From Akkermansiaceae bacterium (GTDB taxonomy: Bacteria > Verrucomicrobiota > Verrucomicrobiia > Verrucomicrobiales > Akkermansiaceae): 64,000 bases of DNA. The notes beneath the pieces were generated by a model. The model was not told where the DNA came from and did no database searches. It saw only the letters and a program-made list of their open reading frames with translations. Numbering within the stretch: position 1 is the stretch's first letter; every line of letters starts with the position of its first letter. Position numbers and translations under genes: made by a program. The stretch covers positions 4,263,226 to 4,327,225 of the forward strand of contig CP059069.1 in the NCBI GenBank assembly GCA_017798145.1. Reading direction: 5' to 3'. Shown piece by piece: positions 15,111 to 22,975 of this stretch.

Positions 15111-15971
15111 ATGGGATTGAAAGTAGGGATACTGCTCAACCCGCAGAAACCGGCGGGACTGAAAACGATGCTCGCCTTGCGGGCGGCGCTGGTGGGGCGC
15201 GGCTGTGAGTGCATCCTGGATCACAGGACGGCCGAAATGGCAGGTGAAAAAGGCGGGGTCTCCGCGTCGCAATTCGCCGGGCTTGTCGATCTTGCGGCGG
15301 TGCTCGGCGGGGACGGCACGATGATGCACGCCGTCTCCCGTTTCGGGAAATTCGAGAAACCCGTGGCCGGCATAAACATCGGCAACCTCGGTTTCCTGAC
15401 AAGCTGCACGGATGCGGACATCGAGGGCTTCGCCGATGCGGTGACTTCAGGCCGCTACTCGATCTGCCCCAGGGTTCTGCTTGAGGCGACGGTCATCCGT
15501 CCCGATGCCTCGACCGTCGTTTACCACGCATTGAACGAGGTCACCATGGCCCGCGGCGAGACCGGGCGCCTGGTGACGCTCAAGGCGATGGTCAACGGGG
15601 AGTGGCTCAACCGCTACCGCGCCGACGGCCTCATCGTCGCCACCCCGACCGGCTCCACCGCATACTCCCTTTCGGCAGGCGGCCCTCTCATCGCGCCGCA
15701 ATCCTCGGTGATGGTCATCACCCCCATCTGCCCCCACAGCCTCAGCCAGAGGTCGCTGGTCCTGTCCGACGATTCCGTGATCGAAATCTCCCCAGAACGC
15801 GCCGACGACGGGCCGATGCTGTTCACCGTCGATGGGAGGGACACCACCCGTATCGATCCGGGCGACCGGGTGATTGTGAGGAAGTCCGACCGCACCTTCA
15901 ATCTCCTGCGCTTGGAGGGGACTTCGTTTTACGAGGCACTACGGCAAAAGCTTGGCTGGCACTCTGTCTGA
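15111..15971 (+). CDS. nadK: NAD kinase
   Basis: 286 residues. Makes NADP from NAD and ATP. LGGDGTMMHAV (about 64-74) is the diagnostic GGDGT phosphate loop; NIGNLGFLT follows, and the C-terminal beta-sandwich has ALNEVTMARGE, DGLIVATPTGSTAYSLSAGGP and the SLVLSDDSVIEI strand. ATG 15111 opens MGLKVGILLNPQK as in the family. It overlaps the 3' end of the convergent hypothetical gene by 33 bases. Confidence 0.96.
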   Translation: MGLKVGILLNPQKPAGLKTMLALRAALVGRGCECILDHRTAEMAGEKGGVSASQFAGLVDLAAVLGGDGTMMHAVSRFGKFEKPVAGINIGNLGFLTSCTDADIEGFADAVTSGRYSICPRVLLEATVIRPDASTVVYHALNEVTMARGETGRLVTLKAMVNGEWLNRYRADGLIVATPTGSTAYSLSAGGPLIAPQSSVMVITPICPHSLSQRSLVLSDDSVIEISPERADDGPMLFTVDGRDTTRIDPGDRVIVRKSDRTFNLLRLEGTSFYEALRQKLGWHSV

Positions 15972-16862
15972 GGACGGCAGTGCGCCCTCGATGGCGTGGA
16001 TGAGCCGGGCGCGAAGTTCAGCCGCAGCGGCGGCGTGTCGGCGTTGCTCCCATTCGTATTGCCTGCGCCCTTCCGGGGTTTCGATTTTCACCGGGACGAC
16101 ACCCCATGCGGAGAGATCATAGGGGCTGGCGCGCATGTCCAGATCGCGCAGTTCTGAGGCGAGCCGGAAGCTTTCCAGCAGAAGGGACGAACCGATCCAG
16201 GGCATGGATTTCGCGGCCCATTTGTAGAGATCCATGTTGGCATGGACGCAGCCCGGCTGCTCGTTTTCGTGGCGGGTTTCCAGGGATGGCTGGATGCGGT
16301 TGAATGGGCGTGCCTGCTTCGCGAAAAACCGGAACGCATCGTGGTGGGTGCAGGCGACGGGGCGGGACTCGATGAGCGCATCGATCTCCGCCTGCGGCAG
16401 CCGCAGCGGTGCCAGCGAGGCATGCCGTATCTCCTCGGCGCGGTAAACCATTGCCCATTCATGAAGCCCGTGGCAGGCAAAGTTCGGGGCGTGGGATTGC
16501 GTCGCGCGCAGCAGTCCGGCGATCCATTGGAGTCGCCCGCTTTCCTTATCGGAAAGCCGCGCCGGATCGGCGAAGCAGAGGTTTCCGTGGATCCGGTAGG
16601 CGTTCCCCCGGAATCGCTCCGGCAGGCTTTCCCGGTCTTGGAACTCAAGCGCGACACCTAGCCCCGGATGCCACTGCTCCAGCAGCGCGAACTTGTAGGG
16701 ATAGTAATCGAAAAGGAAATCTTCCACTGGATGCCGCCGCCCGCGGTCACGACGAAGCCGGGCGGCTCCGGTGAAAACGCAAGCCGCCGCGAGGTGGGTG
16801 GAGGCGATCGCTTCCCACTCGTCCGTTCGGAGGATCTCCAGTCCCATGTTCAAACCATTCAT
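15939..16862 (-). CDS. conserved protein of the '3-methyladenine DNA glycosylase' misnomer family
   Basis: About 307 residues, cytosolic. Invariant-looking stretches include HPVEDFLFDYYPYK, HGLHEWAMVYR, CTHHDAFRFFAKQARPFNR and EQPGCVHANMDLYKWA, rich in His, Asp and aromatic residues as in a metal or cofactor site. I recall this pattern from proteins annotated '3-methyladenine DNA glycosylase' in actinobacteria, but no helix-hairpin-helix or AAG fold is visible, so that function is doubtful. Start ATG 16862; ATG 16847 is an alternative. Convergent with nadK. Confidence 0.75.
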   Translation of the reverse strand: MNGLNMGLEILRTDEWEAIASTHLAAACVFTGAARLRRDRGRRHPVEDFLFDYYPYKFALLEQWHPGLGVALEFQDRESLPERFRGNAYRIHGNLCFADPARLSDKESGRLQWIAGLLRATQSHAPNFACHGLHEWAMVYRAEEIRHASLAPLRLPQAEIDALIESRPVACTHHDAFRFFAKQARPFNRIQPSLETRHENEQPGCVHANMDLYKWAAKSMPWIGSSLLLESFRLASELRDLDMRASPYDLSAWGVVPVKIETPEGRRQYEWEQRRHAAAAAELRARLIHAIEGALPSSDRVPAKLLP

Positions 16863-16971
16863 CAAGCCGCGCCCAAAGAATCAAAAAACACGGGTCTTGG
16901 CAAAATTTTCCCTTGATTAAGAGCATTCTCCCGGCATACATTTCTGCCCCGCCGCAAGGCGCACATCCAAA

Positions 16972-17048
16972 CGCGGGATGGAGAAGTCAGGTATCTCGTC
17001 AGGCTCATAACCTGAAGATCGTAGGTTCAAATCCTGCTCCCGCAACCA
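16972..17048 (+). tRNA. initiator tRNA-fMet (anticodon CAU)
   Basis: 77-nt cloverleaf with 5' CGCGGGA and 3' TCCCGCA-A-CCA: position 1 C faces A72, the unpaired end that marks bacterial initiator tRNA. D arm GGAGAAGTCAGG, anticodon loop CTCATAA, T arm GTAGG/CCTGC and encoded CCA. The anticodon stem is TCAGG/CCTGA, so the pair at 29:41 is A:U instead of the first of the three conserved G:C pairs. Confidence 0.96.
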
Positions 17049-17050
17049 AT

Positions 17051-17075
17051 GAAAGCCCCGTTCTACGGGGCTTTC
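17051..17075 (+). terminator. terminator after tRNA-fMet
   Basis: Perfect 10-bp stem GAAAGCCCCG (17051-17060) and CGGGGCTTTC (17066-17075) with loop TTCTA, beginning two bases after the tRNA CCA. The U tract is short (CTTTC then TCCGTTTC). Confidence 0.75.
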
Positions 17076-17256
17076 TCCGTTTCAGGACACGGCACATCCG
17101 GCAAGCATCCGATGGCGAAAATCGCGCCGCGAAGAGAATCTAGATTTGAGCGGGCCGTTTTCCTTTCCATATACCGCAAATCGAATTCCCACACATGGAT
17201 TCCGGCACTTTGACCTTCCCGTATTCCGGGCAAGTCGGTTAGAAACCCAATGACAG

Positions 17257-20019
17257 ATGCCGACCCCTGAACAATCCGCCCGCGAAACCATCGACGCCAT
17301 GTTGGCGGCGGCGGGCTGGGCGGTGCAGGACATCAAGGAACTGAACCTCGCCGCCTCGCGTGGCGTCGCTGTCCGCGAGATGCAATCCTTCAGCGGCTTT
17401 GCCGACTACATCCTCTTCGTCGATGGCAAGGCGCTCGGCATCGTCGAGGCGAAGAAAGTCGGCACCACGCTCTCCGCCGTCGCGGAGCAATCCGCCCGCT
17501 ACACCACCGCGAAGAACTGGATCCCGCAGCGCTGGGCGGATCCGCTGCCCTTCACCTACCAGACCACCGGCGTCGAGACGAACTTCCGCGACCAGCGCGA
17601 CCCCGACTCCCGCTCGCGCCCCGTCTTCGCCTTCCACCGGCCAGAGCACCTCGTCGATCTCGTCCAGCAGCCCGATACCCTCCGCGCCCGCCTCCGGAAC
17701 TTCCCCGAGCTGAACACCGCACCGCTCCGCGACTGCCAGATCGACGCCATTTCGAACCTCGAAAAATCCCTCGCCGACAACCGCCCGCGCGCCCTCCTCC
17801 AGATGGCCACCGGCTCCGGCAAGACCTACACCGCCGTCACCCAGGCCTACCGCCTCATCAAGCACGCCGGAGCCAAGCGCATCCTCTTCCTCGTCGATCG
17901 CGGAAACCTCGGCCGCCAGACCGTCCGCGAGTTCCAGAACTTCACCACCCCCGACGACGGCCGCAGCTTCACCGACCTCTACAACGTCCAGATGCTCGGC
18001 CCCGCAGGCATCGATCCCGTCTGCAGCGTCACCGTCTCCACCATCCAGCGCCTCTACGCCCAGCTTGCGAACAACGCCCAGTTCGACGACGAGGCCGACG
18101 AGCACTCCGGCTACGAAGGCGCGGGCAGCACAGCAGGCAAGGAGCCGCTTCCCGTCACCTACAATCCCCGCATCCCCATCGAGTCCTTCGACTTCGTCAT
18201 CGTCGATGAATGCCACCGCTCCATCTACAATCTCTGGAAGCAGGTTCTCGAATACTTCGACGCCTTCCTCATCGGCCTCACCGCCACCCCCAGCAAGGCC
18301 ACCCTCGGCTTCTTCGACCAGAATCTCGTCACCGAGTATCCCCACGTCCAGGCCGTCGCCGATGGCGTCAACGTCGGCTACGACATCTACCGCATCAAGA
18401 CCCGCGTCTCCGAGCAGGGCACCAAGCTCGATGCCGGCTTCGACTACCAGAAGCGCGACCGCCTCACCCGGGAGAAACGCTGGGCCGTCCAGGACGAGGA
18501 GGAATCCTTCCAGAAAACCCAGCTCGACCGCTCCGTCGTCGTCCCCGACCAGATCCGGAAGATCATCGCCACCTTCCGGGAAAAACTCTTCACCGATCTC
18601 TTTCCCGGCCGCACCGGCGACTGGGTGCCCAAGACCCTCATCTTCGCCAAGGACGACAACCACGCCGAGGACATCGTCAACCACGTCCGCGCGGAATTCG
18701 GCAAGGGCAACGACTTCTGCAAAAAGGTCACCTACAAGGCCAGCGGCAAGTCCGAGGACATCATCAAGGCCTTCCGCACCGCCCCCGAGTTCCGCATCGC
18801 CGTCACCGTCGACATGATCGCCACCGGCACCGACATCAAGCCCCTCGAGTGCCTGCTCTTCCTGCGCGATGTCCGCTCCCAGCTCTACTTCGAGCAGATG
18901 AAAGGGCGGGGGACACGCACCATCGATCCCACCGACCTCGCCACCGTCACCCCGGATGCCGGAGCCAAGACCCGCTTCGCCCTCGTCGATGCCGTCGGCG
19001 TCACCGAGTCCGACAAGACCGACTCCCGCCCCCTTGAGCGCAAGCCCACCGTCGCCTTCGACCAGCTTCTCAAAAACGTCGCCATCGGCCACCGCGACGA
19101 AGACACCCTCACCAGCCTCGCCAACCGCCTCGCCCGCCTCGACCGCTCGCTCAGCGATTCCGACAAAGCCGAACTCCAGGCCACCGGCGGCATCTCCCTC
19201 AAGCAGCTCGCCTCCGATCTCCTTAAAGCCACCGATCCCGACAACGTGGCGGCGGTTTCCAACCGCCATGCCAATCTCCCTCCCGAACAAGCCCTTCAAA
19301 AAGCCCGCGAGGAACTCGCAAACAAGGCCTCCGCCCCCATCGCCACCAATCCCGCCTTCCGCGACCTCCTCGAAAGCAAACGCCGCGACCGCGAGATCAC
19401 CATCGACCACCTCGCCAGCGACGAAGTCCTCGAGACCGGCTACGACGAGGAAAAAGCCAAAGGCCTCATCACCAACTGGAAACAATTCCTCGAAGACAAC
19501 CAGAACGAAATCACCGCCCTCCAGATCCTTTACAACAAGCCCCACGCCAAGCGGCACCTCGTTTACGAGGAACTCAAAGCCCTGGCCGAAGCCATCGCCC
19601 GTCCGCCCTATCACATCGCCCCCGCCGAAGTCTGGTCCGCCTACGAGCATCTGGAGAAACGCCCGCTCACCCGCAACCCCGTCAAGATCCTTACCAACCT
19701 CATCTCCCTCGTCCGCCACACCGCCGATCCCGAGCTCACCCCGCTCGCGCCATTCCCTGAACTCGTCGAAACCCGCTACCAGCAATGGCTCGCCCAACAC
19801 GGGGAGCGCTTCAACGACGCCCAGCGCCAATGGCTAGCCGTCATAAAGAACTACGTCGCCCTCAACGGCGCCTTCGCCACCGACGACCAGGCCGCCTACC
19901 TCGATGCTTGGCAAAGCGTGGATTCCGATGAAGGCGTCCCCCTTGCTGTCGCCCGCAAAGCCTTCGGAGGCGATCCCAAGGACATCATCGAGGAACTCAA
20001 CACCATCCTCGTCGCCTGA
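17257..20019 (+). CDS. hsdR: type I restriction enzyme, restriction/translocase subunit
   Basis: 920 residues. PDDEXK nuclease near the N-terminus: D50 (GFADYILF) and E64-A-K66 (GIVEAKK). SF2 translocase: Walker A ATGSGKT 184-190, DECH 317-320, LIGLTATPSK, and helicase C-lobe with VDMIATGTDIKPL and QMKGRGTRTI. The C-terminal 170 residues (NPVKILTNLISLVRH, AVIKNYVALNGAF) look like the EcoEI-type R C-terminal domain that contacts the methylase core. Starts at ATG 17257, first gene of the island, 210 bases after tRNA-fMet. Third codon positions are strongly C/G like the host's core genes, unlike the AT-richer cargo further on. Confidence 0.95.
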   Translation: MPTPEQSARETIDAMLAAAGWAVQDIKELNLAASRGVAVREMQSFSGFADYILFVDGKALGIVEAKKVGTTLSAVAEQSARYTTAKNWIPQRWADPLPFTYQTTGVETNFRDQRDPDSRSRPVFAFHRPEHLVDLVQQPDTLRARLRNFPELNTAPLRDCQIDAISNLEKSLADNRPRALLQMATGSGKTYTAVTQAYRLIKHAGAKRILFLVDRGNLGRQTVREFQNFTTPDDGRSFTDLYNVQMLGPAGIDPVCSVTVSTIQRLYAQLANNAQFDDEADEHSGYEGAGSTAGKEPLPVTYNPRIPIESFDFVIVDECHRSIYNLWKQVLEYFDAFLIGLTATPSKATLGFFDQNLVTEYPHVQAVADGVNVGYDIYRIKTRVSEQGTKLDAGFDYQKRDRLTREKRWAVQDEEESFQKTQLDRSVVVPDQIRKIIATFREKLFTDLFPGRTGDWVPKTLIFAKDDNHAEDIVNHVRAEFGKGNDFCKKVTYKASGKSEDIIKAFRTAPEFRIAVTVDMIATGTDIKPLECLLFLRDVRSQLYFEQMKGRGTRTIDPTDLATVTPDAGAKTRFALVDAVGVTESDKTDSRPLERKPTVAFDQLLKNVAIGHRDEDTLTSLANRLARLDRSLSDSDKAELQATGGISLKQLASDLLKATDPDNVAAVSNRHANLPPEQALQKAREELANKASAPIATNPAFRDLLESKRRDREITIDHLASDEVLETGYDEEKAKGLITNWKQFLEDNQNEITALQILYNKPHAKRHLVYEELKALAEAIARPPYHIAPAEVWSAYEHLEKRPLTRNPVKILTNLISLVRHTADPELTPLAPFPELVETRYQQWLAQHGERFNDAQRQWLAVIKNYVALNGAFATDDQAAYLDAWQSVDSDEGVPLAVARKAFGGDPKDIIEELNTILVA

Positions 20020-20046
20020 TCGGTTAGTTCCTAATTTATCATAAAA

Positions 20047-20484
20047 GTGAAAAAGCCGGTTGAAATCGTCCTGAGTTCCATACATCTTGGTGAGGCACGC
20101 CGCGTGGTCACCCTCGGGATGGATGGCAAGGATCACGCGGACAGATTCCTCACCCAACTTCGGAAACATGACCGCAATCTATGGGATTTCATCCGGAAAC
20201 GGATCCGGGCGGTGGCGAACCACGACCGCTATGCGAACGAACTCACCTTCAAGCACGTCGGGGAAGGGGTCTTCGAATTCAAGCGCCCCGGCATCCGACT
20301 CTACGCCTTCTACGATGAAATCGATGGAATCGGTCACCTGATTCTTTGCACGAACGGCGGCGGAAAGGGCAACCGAAAGGAACAGAACGCCGACATCCAA
20401 TCCGCAAAAACCATCCGAAACGCCTATTTCAGCGCCAAACTACTCGAAGACACCCGCATCACCCTCGCCGAACCGAAACCATGA
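20047..20484 (+). CDS. RelE/HigB-like toxin of a toxin-antitoxin pair
   Basis: 145 residues from GTG 20047. The core FEFKRPGIRLYAFYDEIDG, LILCTNGGGKGNRKEQNADI and a final helix match the phage-derived Gp49/HigB branch of RelE-like ribosome-dependent mRNA interferases, including the basic residues usually needed for catalysis. It is followed by an HTH gene in the toxin-first order of higBA, with an ATGA overlap. 27 bases after hsdR, so it is probably cotranscribed with the restriction genes. Assignment is by pattern; activity untested. Confidence 0.75.
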   Translation: MKKPVEIVLSSIHLGEARRVVTLGMDGKDHADRFLTQLRKHDRNLWDFIRKRIRAVANHDRYANELTFKHVGEGVFEFKRPGIRLYAFYDEIDGIGHLILCTNGGGKGNRKEQNADIQSAKTIRNAYFSAKLLEDTRITLAEPKP

Positions 20485-20867
20485 AGATCATTTACGAGAA
20501 AGTCAGCAATCCGCTCGCCGACGCCTTCGCCGAGCCGTTCTCCCTCGAGAGCGAAATCGAATTCTGCAAGCTTGAGGCCGTCGAGGAGCTCCTCCAGTTC
20601 ATGAAGCGCGAAGGCATCAACCGCAGCGAACTCGCCGACCGCATGGGCGTACCTCCCTCCCGCATCACACGGCTGCTCAACGGCAGCGAAAACCTCACCA
20701 TCGCCACCCTCGTCCGCGCCGGTCGTGCCGTCGGCGGTGAATTGAAGATCCGCTTCCAGCCCGCCGCAAAAAGCAAAGCCGCGAAACCCAAAGCCGCCGC
20801 AGCATCCACCTCCAAAGTCGCCGAAGATCCCACTCCCTACCGCGCGAAACGCAAACCCAAGGCGTGA
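20481..20867 (+). CDS. HTH antitoxin/regulator (HigA-like)
   Basis: 128 residues from ATG 20481, overlapping the toxin stop. A Cro/cI-type helix-turn-helix is clear at about 45-75 (INRSELADRMGVPPSRITRLLNG), followed by NLTIATLVRAGRAVGGELKI, typical for antitoxins and repressors. The last 40 residues are a Lys/Ala-rich basic tail (AAKSKAAKPKAAAAS). It likely neutralises the upstream toxin and represses the promoter; a promoter internal to hsdR would be needed for independent control. Its end overlaps the following zeta-like gene. Confidence 0.8.
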   Translation: MKIIYEKVSNPLADAFAEPFSLESEIEFCKLEAVEELLQFMKREGINRSELADRMGVPPSRITRLLNGSENLTIATLVRAGRAVGGELKIRFQPAAKSKAAKPKAAAASTSKVAEDPTPYRAKRKPKA

Positions 20868-21580
20868 AGAAAATCCTCATCATCGCCGGGCCCAACGGGG
20901 CGGGGAAGACCACCTTTGCGGAGGAACTCCTCCCAAACGAAGCGGGTTGCCCGGAATTCGTGAACGCCGATCTCATCGCCGCCGGGCTGAGCCCCTTCCA
21001 GCCGGAGCAGGTTGCTTTCACCGCAGGCCGGCTGATGCTGGAGAGGATGAGCGATCTTGTTTCGCGAGGGAAAAGTTTCGCCTTGGAGACCACGCTTTCC
21101 TCCCGCACCTACCTCCGCCTCATTCCACAGTGGAAGATGGCCGGATATACCGTGAAGCTCTGTTTCCTGAGACTCCCGGACGCCGGGTTCGCCGTGCAAA
21201 GGGTGGCGCAGAGGGTCTCCTTCGGAGGGCACAATATCCCCGTGGAAACAATCCACCGCCGCTACCTCCGTGGCTGGAAGCACCTGAAAGAGGATTACAT
21301 TGGCATTGTCGATGAATGGGCGATTTACGATGCTTCCCACACGCCGCCAATCCTCATGGAAACGGGCGATAACTCCGCCTCTGAAAAGCTTATGGAAGAT
21401 GTCACCCTTTACCGCACAGACTCTGGCAAGCCCACGCCTGTGAAGCCGCTCAACGATCCCGACTTCATCGGCATGGACGCGGCCATCAAGCGTGCCTCCG
21501 CCAAAGCCATCGCGAAAGCCCGCGCCGCTGGCTTGGAACCCATCGTCAGCAATCCCGAGGATCTCCCCAAACAACCCTGA
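20864..21580 (+). CDS. zeta-toxin-like P-loop kinase
   Basis: 238 residues from GTG 20864, overlapping the antitoxin gene by 4 bases. IIAGPNGAGKTTFAEELLP (Walker A 9-17) followed by FVNADLIAAGLSPF, then GKSFALETTLSSRTYL and a C-terminal RRYLRGWKHLKEDY helix: the zeta family layout, where the kinase phosphorylates UDP-GlcNAc or another small molecule. No epsilon antitoxin is recognisable; the preceding HTH protein is the only candidate partner. The gene ends in TGATG with the hsdS start. Confidence 0.8.
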   Translation: MKKILIIAGPNGAGKTTFAEELLPNEAGCPEFVNADLIAAGLSPFQPEQVAFTAGRLMLERMSDLVSRGKSFALETTLSSRTYLRLIPQWKMAGYTVKLCFLRLPDAGFAVQRVAQRVSFGGHNIPVETIHRRYLRGWKHLKEDYIGIVDEWAIYDASHTPPILMETGDNSASEKLMEDVTLYRTDSGKPTPVKPLNDPDFIGMDAAIKRASAKAIAKARAAGLEPIVSNPEDLPKQP

Positions 21581-22959
21581 TGCCCCGCGCCCGCTCCAAC
21601 GCCTCTCCCTCGGCCGCCGTAGCCTTGGCGGAGGAGGAAGCCCCAAAGGGGCGAAAGACCCCAGCCCAGGGCAACTCCCTGGGTCACTCACCCCCGGAGA
21701 ATCAGAGCCCTGTAGGGGCGGCACAAGTTTGGACGATCGTGAAGCTTGAAGACGTTGCCGATATTCGTTCTGGAAACGGATTTCCAAAAAAGTATCAGGG
21801 TCGCACTGAAGGTGAATTGCCCTTTTTCAAAGTAGGTGACATTTCGCGTCATTGGCAGAAGGGCATGATCACCCTGACAAGAGGCGAGCATTATCTTACG
21901 CGAACCGAGGTAAAAGCAATCCGTGCCAAGACACTTCCAGAGGGCTCGGTGGTCTTTGCAAAGATTGGAGCTGCTGTTGCACTGAATCGCCGCGCAATTC
22001 TCGGTGTAGAGTCACTTGTGGATAATAATGTGATGGCGCTGGTTCCATCGGCCATGACCACTTCTCGTTTCTTGTTCTATTTCATGTGCCAAGTTGATCT
22101 TGGTGCATCGACACGAGGTGGAGCGGTTCCTAGCCTGCGAAGAGGGGACGTTGCAGATTTGGAGCTCCCACTCCCCCCCCTCCCCGAACAACGCCGCATC
22201 GTGGCGCGGATTGAGGAACTCTTTTCGCGGCTCGACGCCGGCGTCGCCGCCTTGCGCCACGCCAAAGCCCAACTCCAACGCTACCGCCAATCCGTCCTCG
22301 CCGCCGCCGTCACCGGCCAACTCACCCAAGCCTGGCGCGAACAACACCCCCAAGGTGAGCCTGCAACCGAAATGTTGGGTGACCTGCTTGACCGTTTGGC
22401 GAATGGGACAACCGCTGAACAGAGTAAAGAGCCGCCCGGGATCCCAGTTTCCCGGATCGAAACCATTTCTAATGCGACGATCAACTACAAGAGAGTTCGA
22501 TACGTTCGAGAAATCGACCGGGAGAAGTGCGCCCAATTCATGGTCCGCGACGGCGATATCCTGTTTAGCCACATCAATAGCGATTTGCACCTTGGAAAGA
22601 CCGCAGTCGCAATTGGGAACCGCGAGCTTCTACACGGGATGAACCTCCTGCTGATGCGGCCCTGCGAACGGATCAACGCCAAGTATCTAAACTATGTTCT
22701 CACCCACTTGCGGTTCTCCGGGTATTTCATGAGTATCGCTCAGCATGCAGTAAATCAATCATCTCTAAACCAGAAAAAGCTTATGGCGATCCCGATTCCC
22801 GTGCCGGCCATCGCCGAACAACGTCAGGTCGTCGCCGAAGTCGAAGCCCGCACCACCGCCATCGACCACCTCGAAGCCGAACTCGACCGCCAAATCACCC
22901 GCTCCAACCGCCTCCGCCAATCTACACTTGCCGCGGCTTTCTCTGGCAAGATTTTCTAA
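21580..22959 (+). CDS. hsdS: type I restriction enzyme specificity subunit with repeat-derived N-terminus
   Basis: 459 residues. Two target recognition domains (about 51-200 and 265-415), each followed by a conserved coiled-coil spacer (PLPPLPEQRRIVARIEELF and PAIAEQRQVVAEVEARTTA). HsdS sets the two half-sites methylated or restricted by the complex. The homology starts at VWTIVKLEDVADI, about residue 50; residues before it are encoded by a cluster of palindromic repeats in frame with an ATG that overlaps the upstream stop (TGATG). Conserved spacers are GC-rich, the TRDs AT-richer, the usual sign of TRD exchange. Confidence 0.93.
   Translation: MPRARSNASPSAAVALAEEEAPKGRKTPAQGNSLGHSPPENQSPVGAAQVWTIVKLEDVADIRSGNGFPKKYQGRTEGELPFFKVGDISRHWQKGMITLTRGEHYLTRTEVKAIRAKTLPEGSVVFAKIGAAVALNRRAILGVESLVDNNVMALVPSAMTTSRFLFYFMCQVDLGASTRGGAVPSLRRGDVADLELPLPPLPEQRRIVARIEELFSRLDAGVAALRHAKAQLQRYRQSVLAAAVTGQLTQAWREQHPQGEPATEMLGDLLDRLANGTTAEQSKEPPGIPVSRIETISNATINYKRVRYVREIDREKCAQFMVRDGDILFSHINSDLHLGKTAVAIGNRELLHGMNLLLMRPCERINAKYLNYVLTHLRFSGYFMSIAQHAVNQSSLNQKKLMAIPIPVPAIAEQRQVVAEVEARTTAIDHLEAELDRQITRSNRLRQSTLAAAFSGKIF
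21601..21722 (+). repeat. palindromic repeat cluster inside the 5' end of hsdS
   Basis: Contains CCGCCGTAGCC (21614-21624, the reverse complement of the core also found at 26191), then hairpins GCCCC-AAAG-GGGC (21640-21652), CCCAGGG-CAACT-CCCTGGG (21665-21683) and GCCCT-GTA-GGGGC (21707-21719). The cluster is read in frame as about 40 codons of hsdS. Such hairpin strings are typical of dispersed intergenic repeats, not of coding sequence. Confidence 0.75.
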
Positions 22960-22975
22960 CAATGCCTACCTTATT

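Noticed and set aside
17239..19830. 863-residue open frame on the minus strand opposite hsdR
   Set aside because: Val/Gly/Glu-rich low-complexity product with no motif; it exists because hsdR has C/G at nearly all third positions. hsdR has complete nuclease and helicase motifs.
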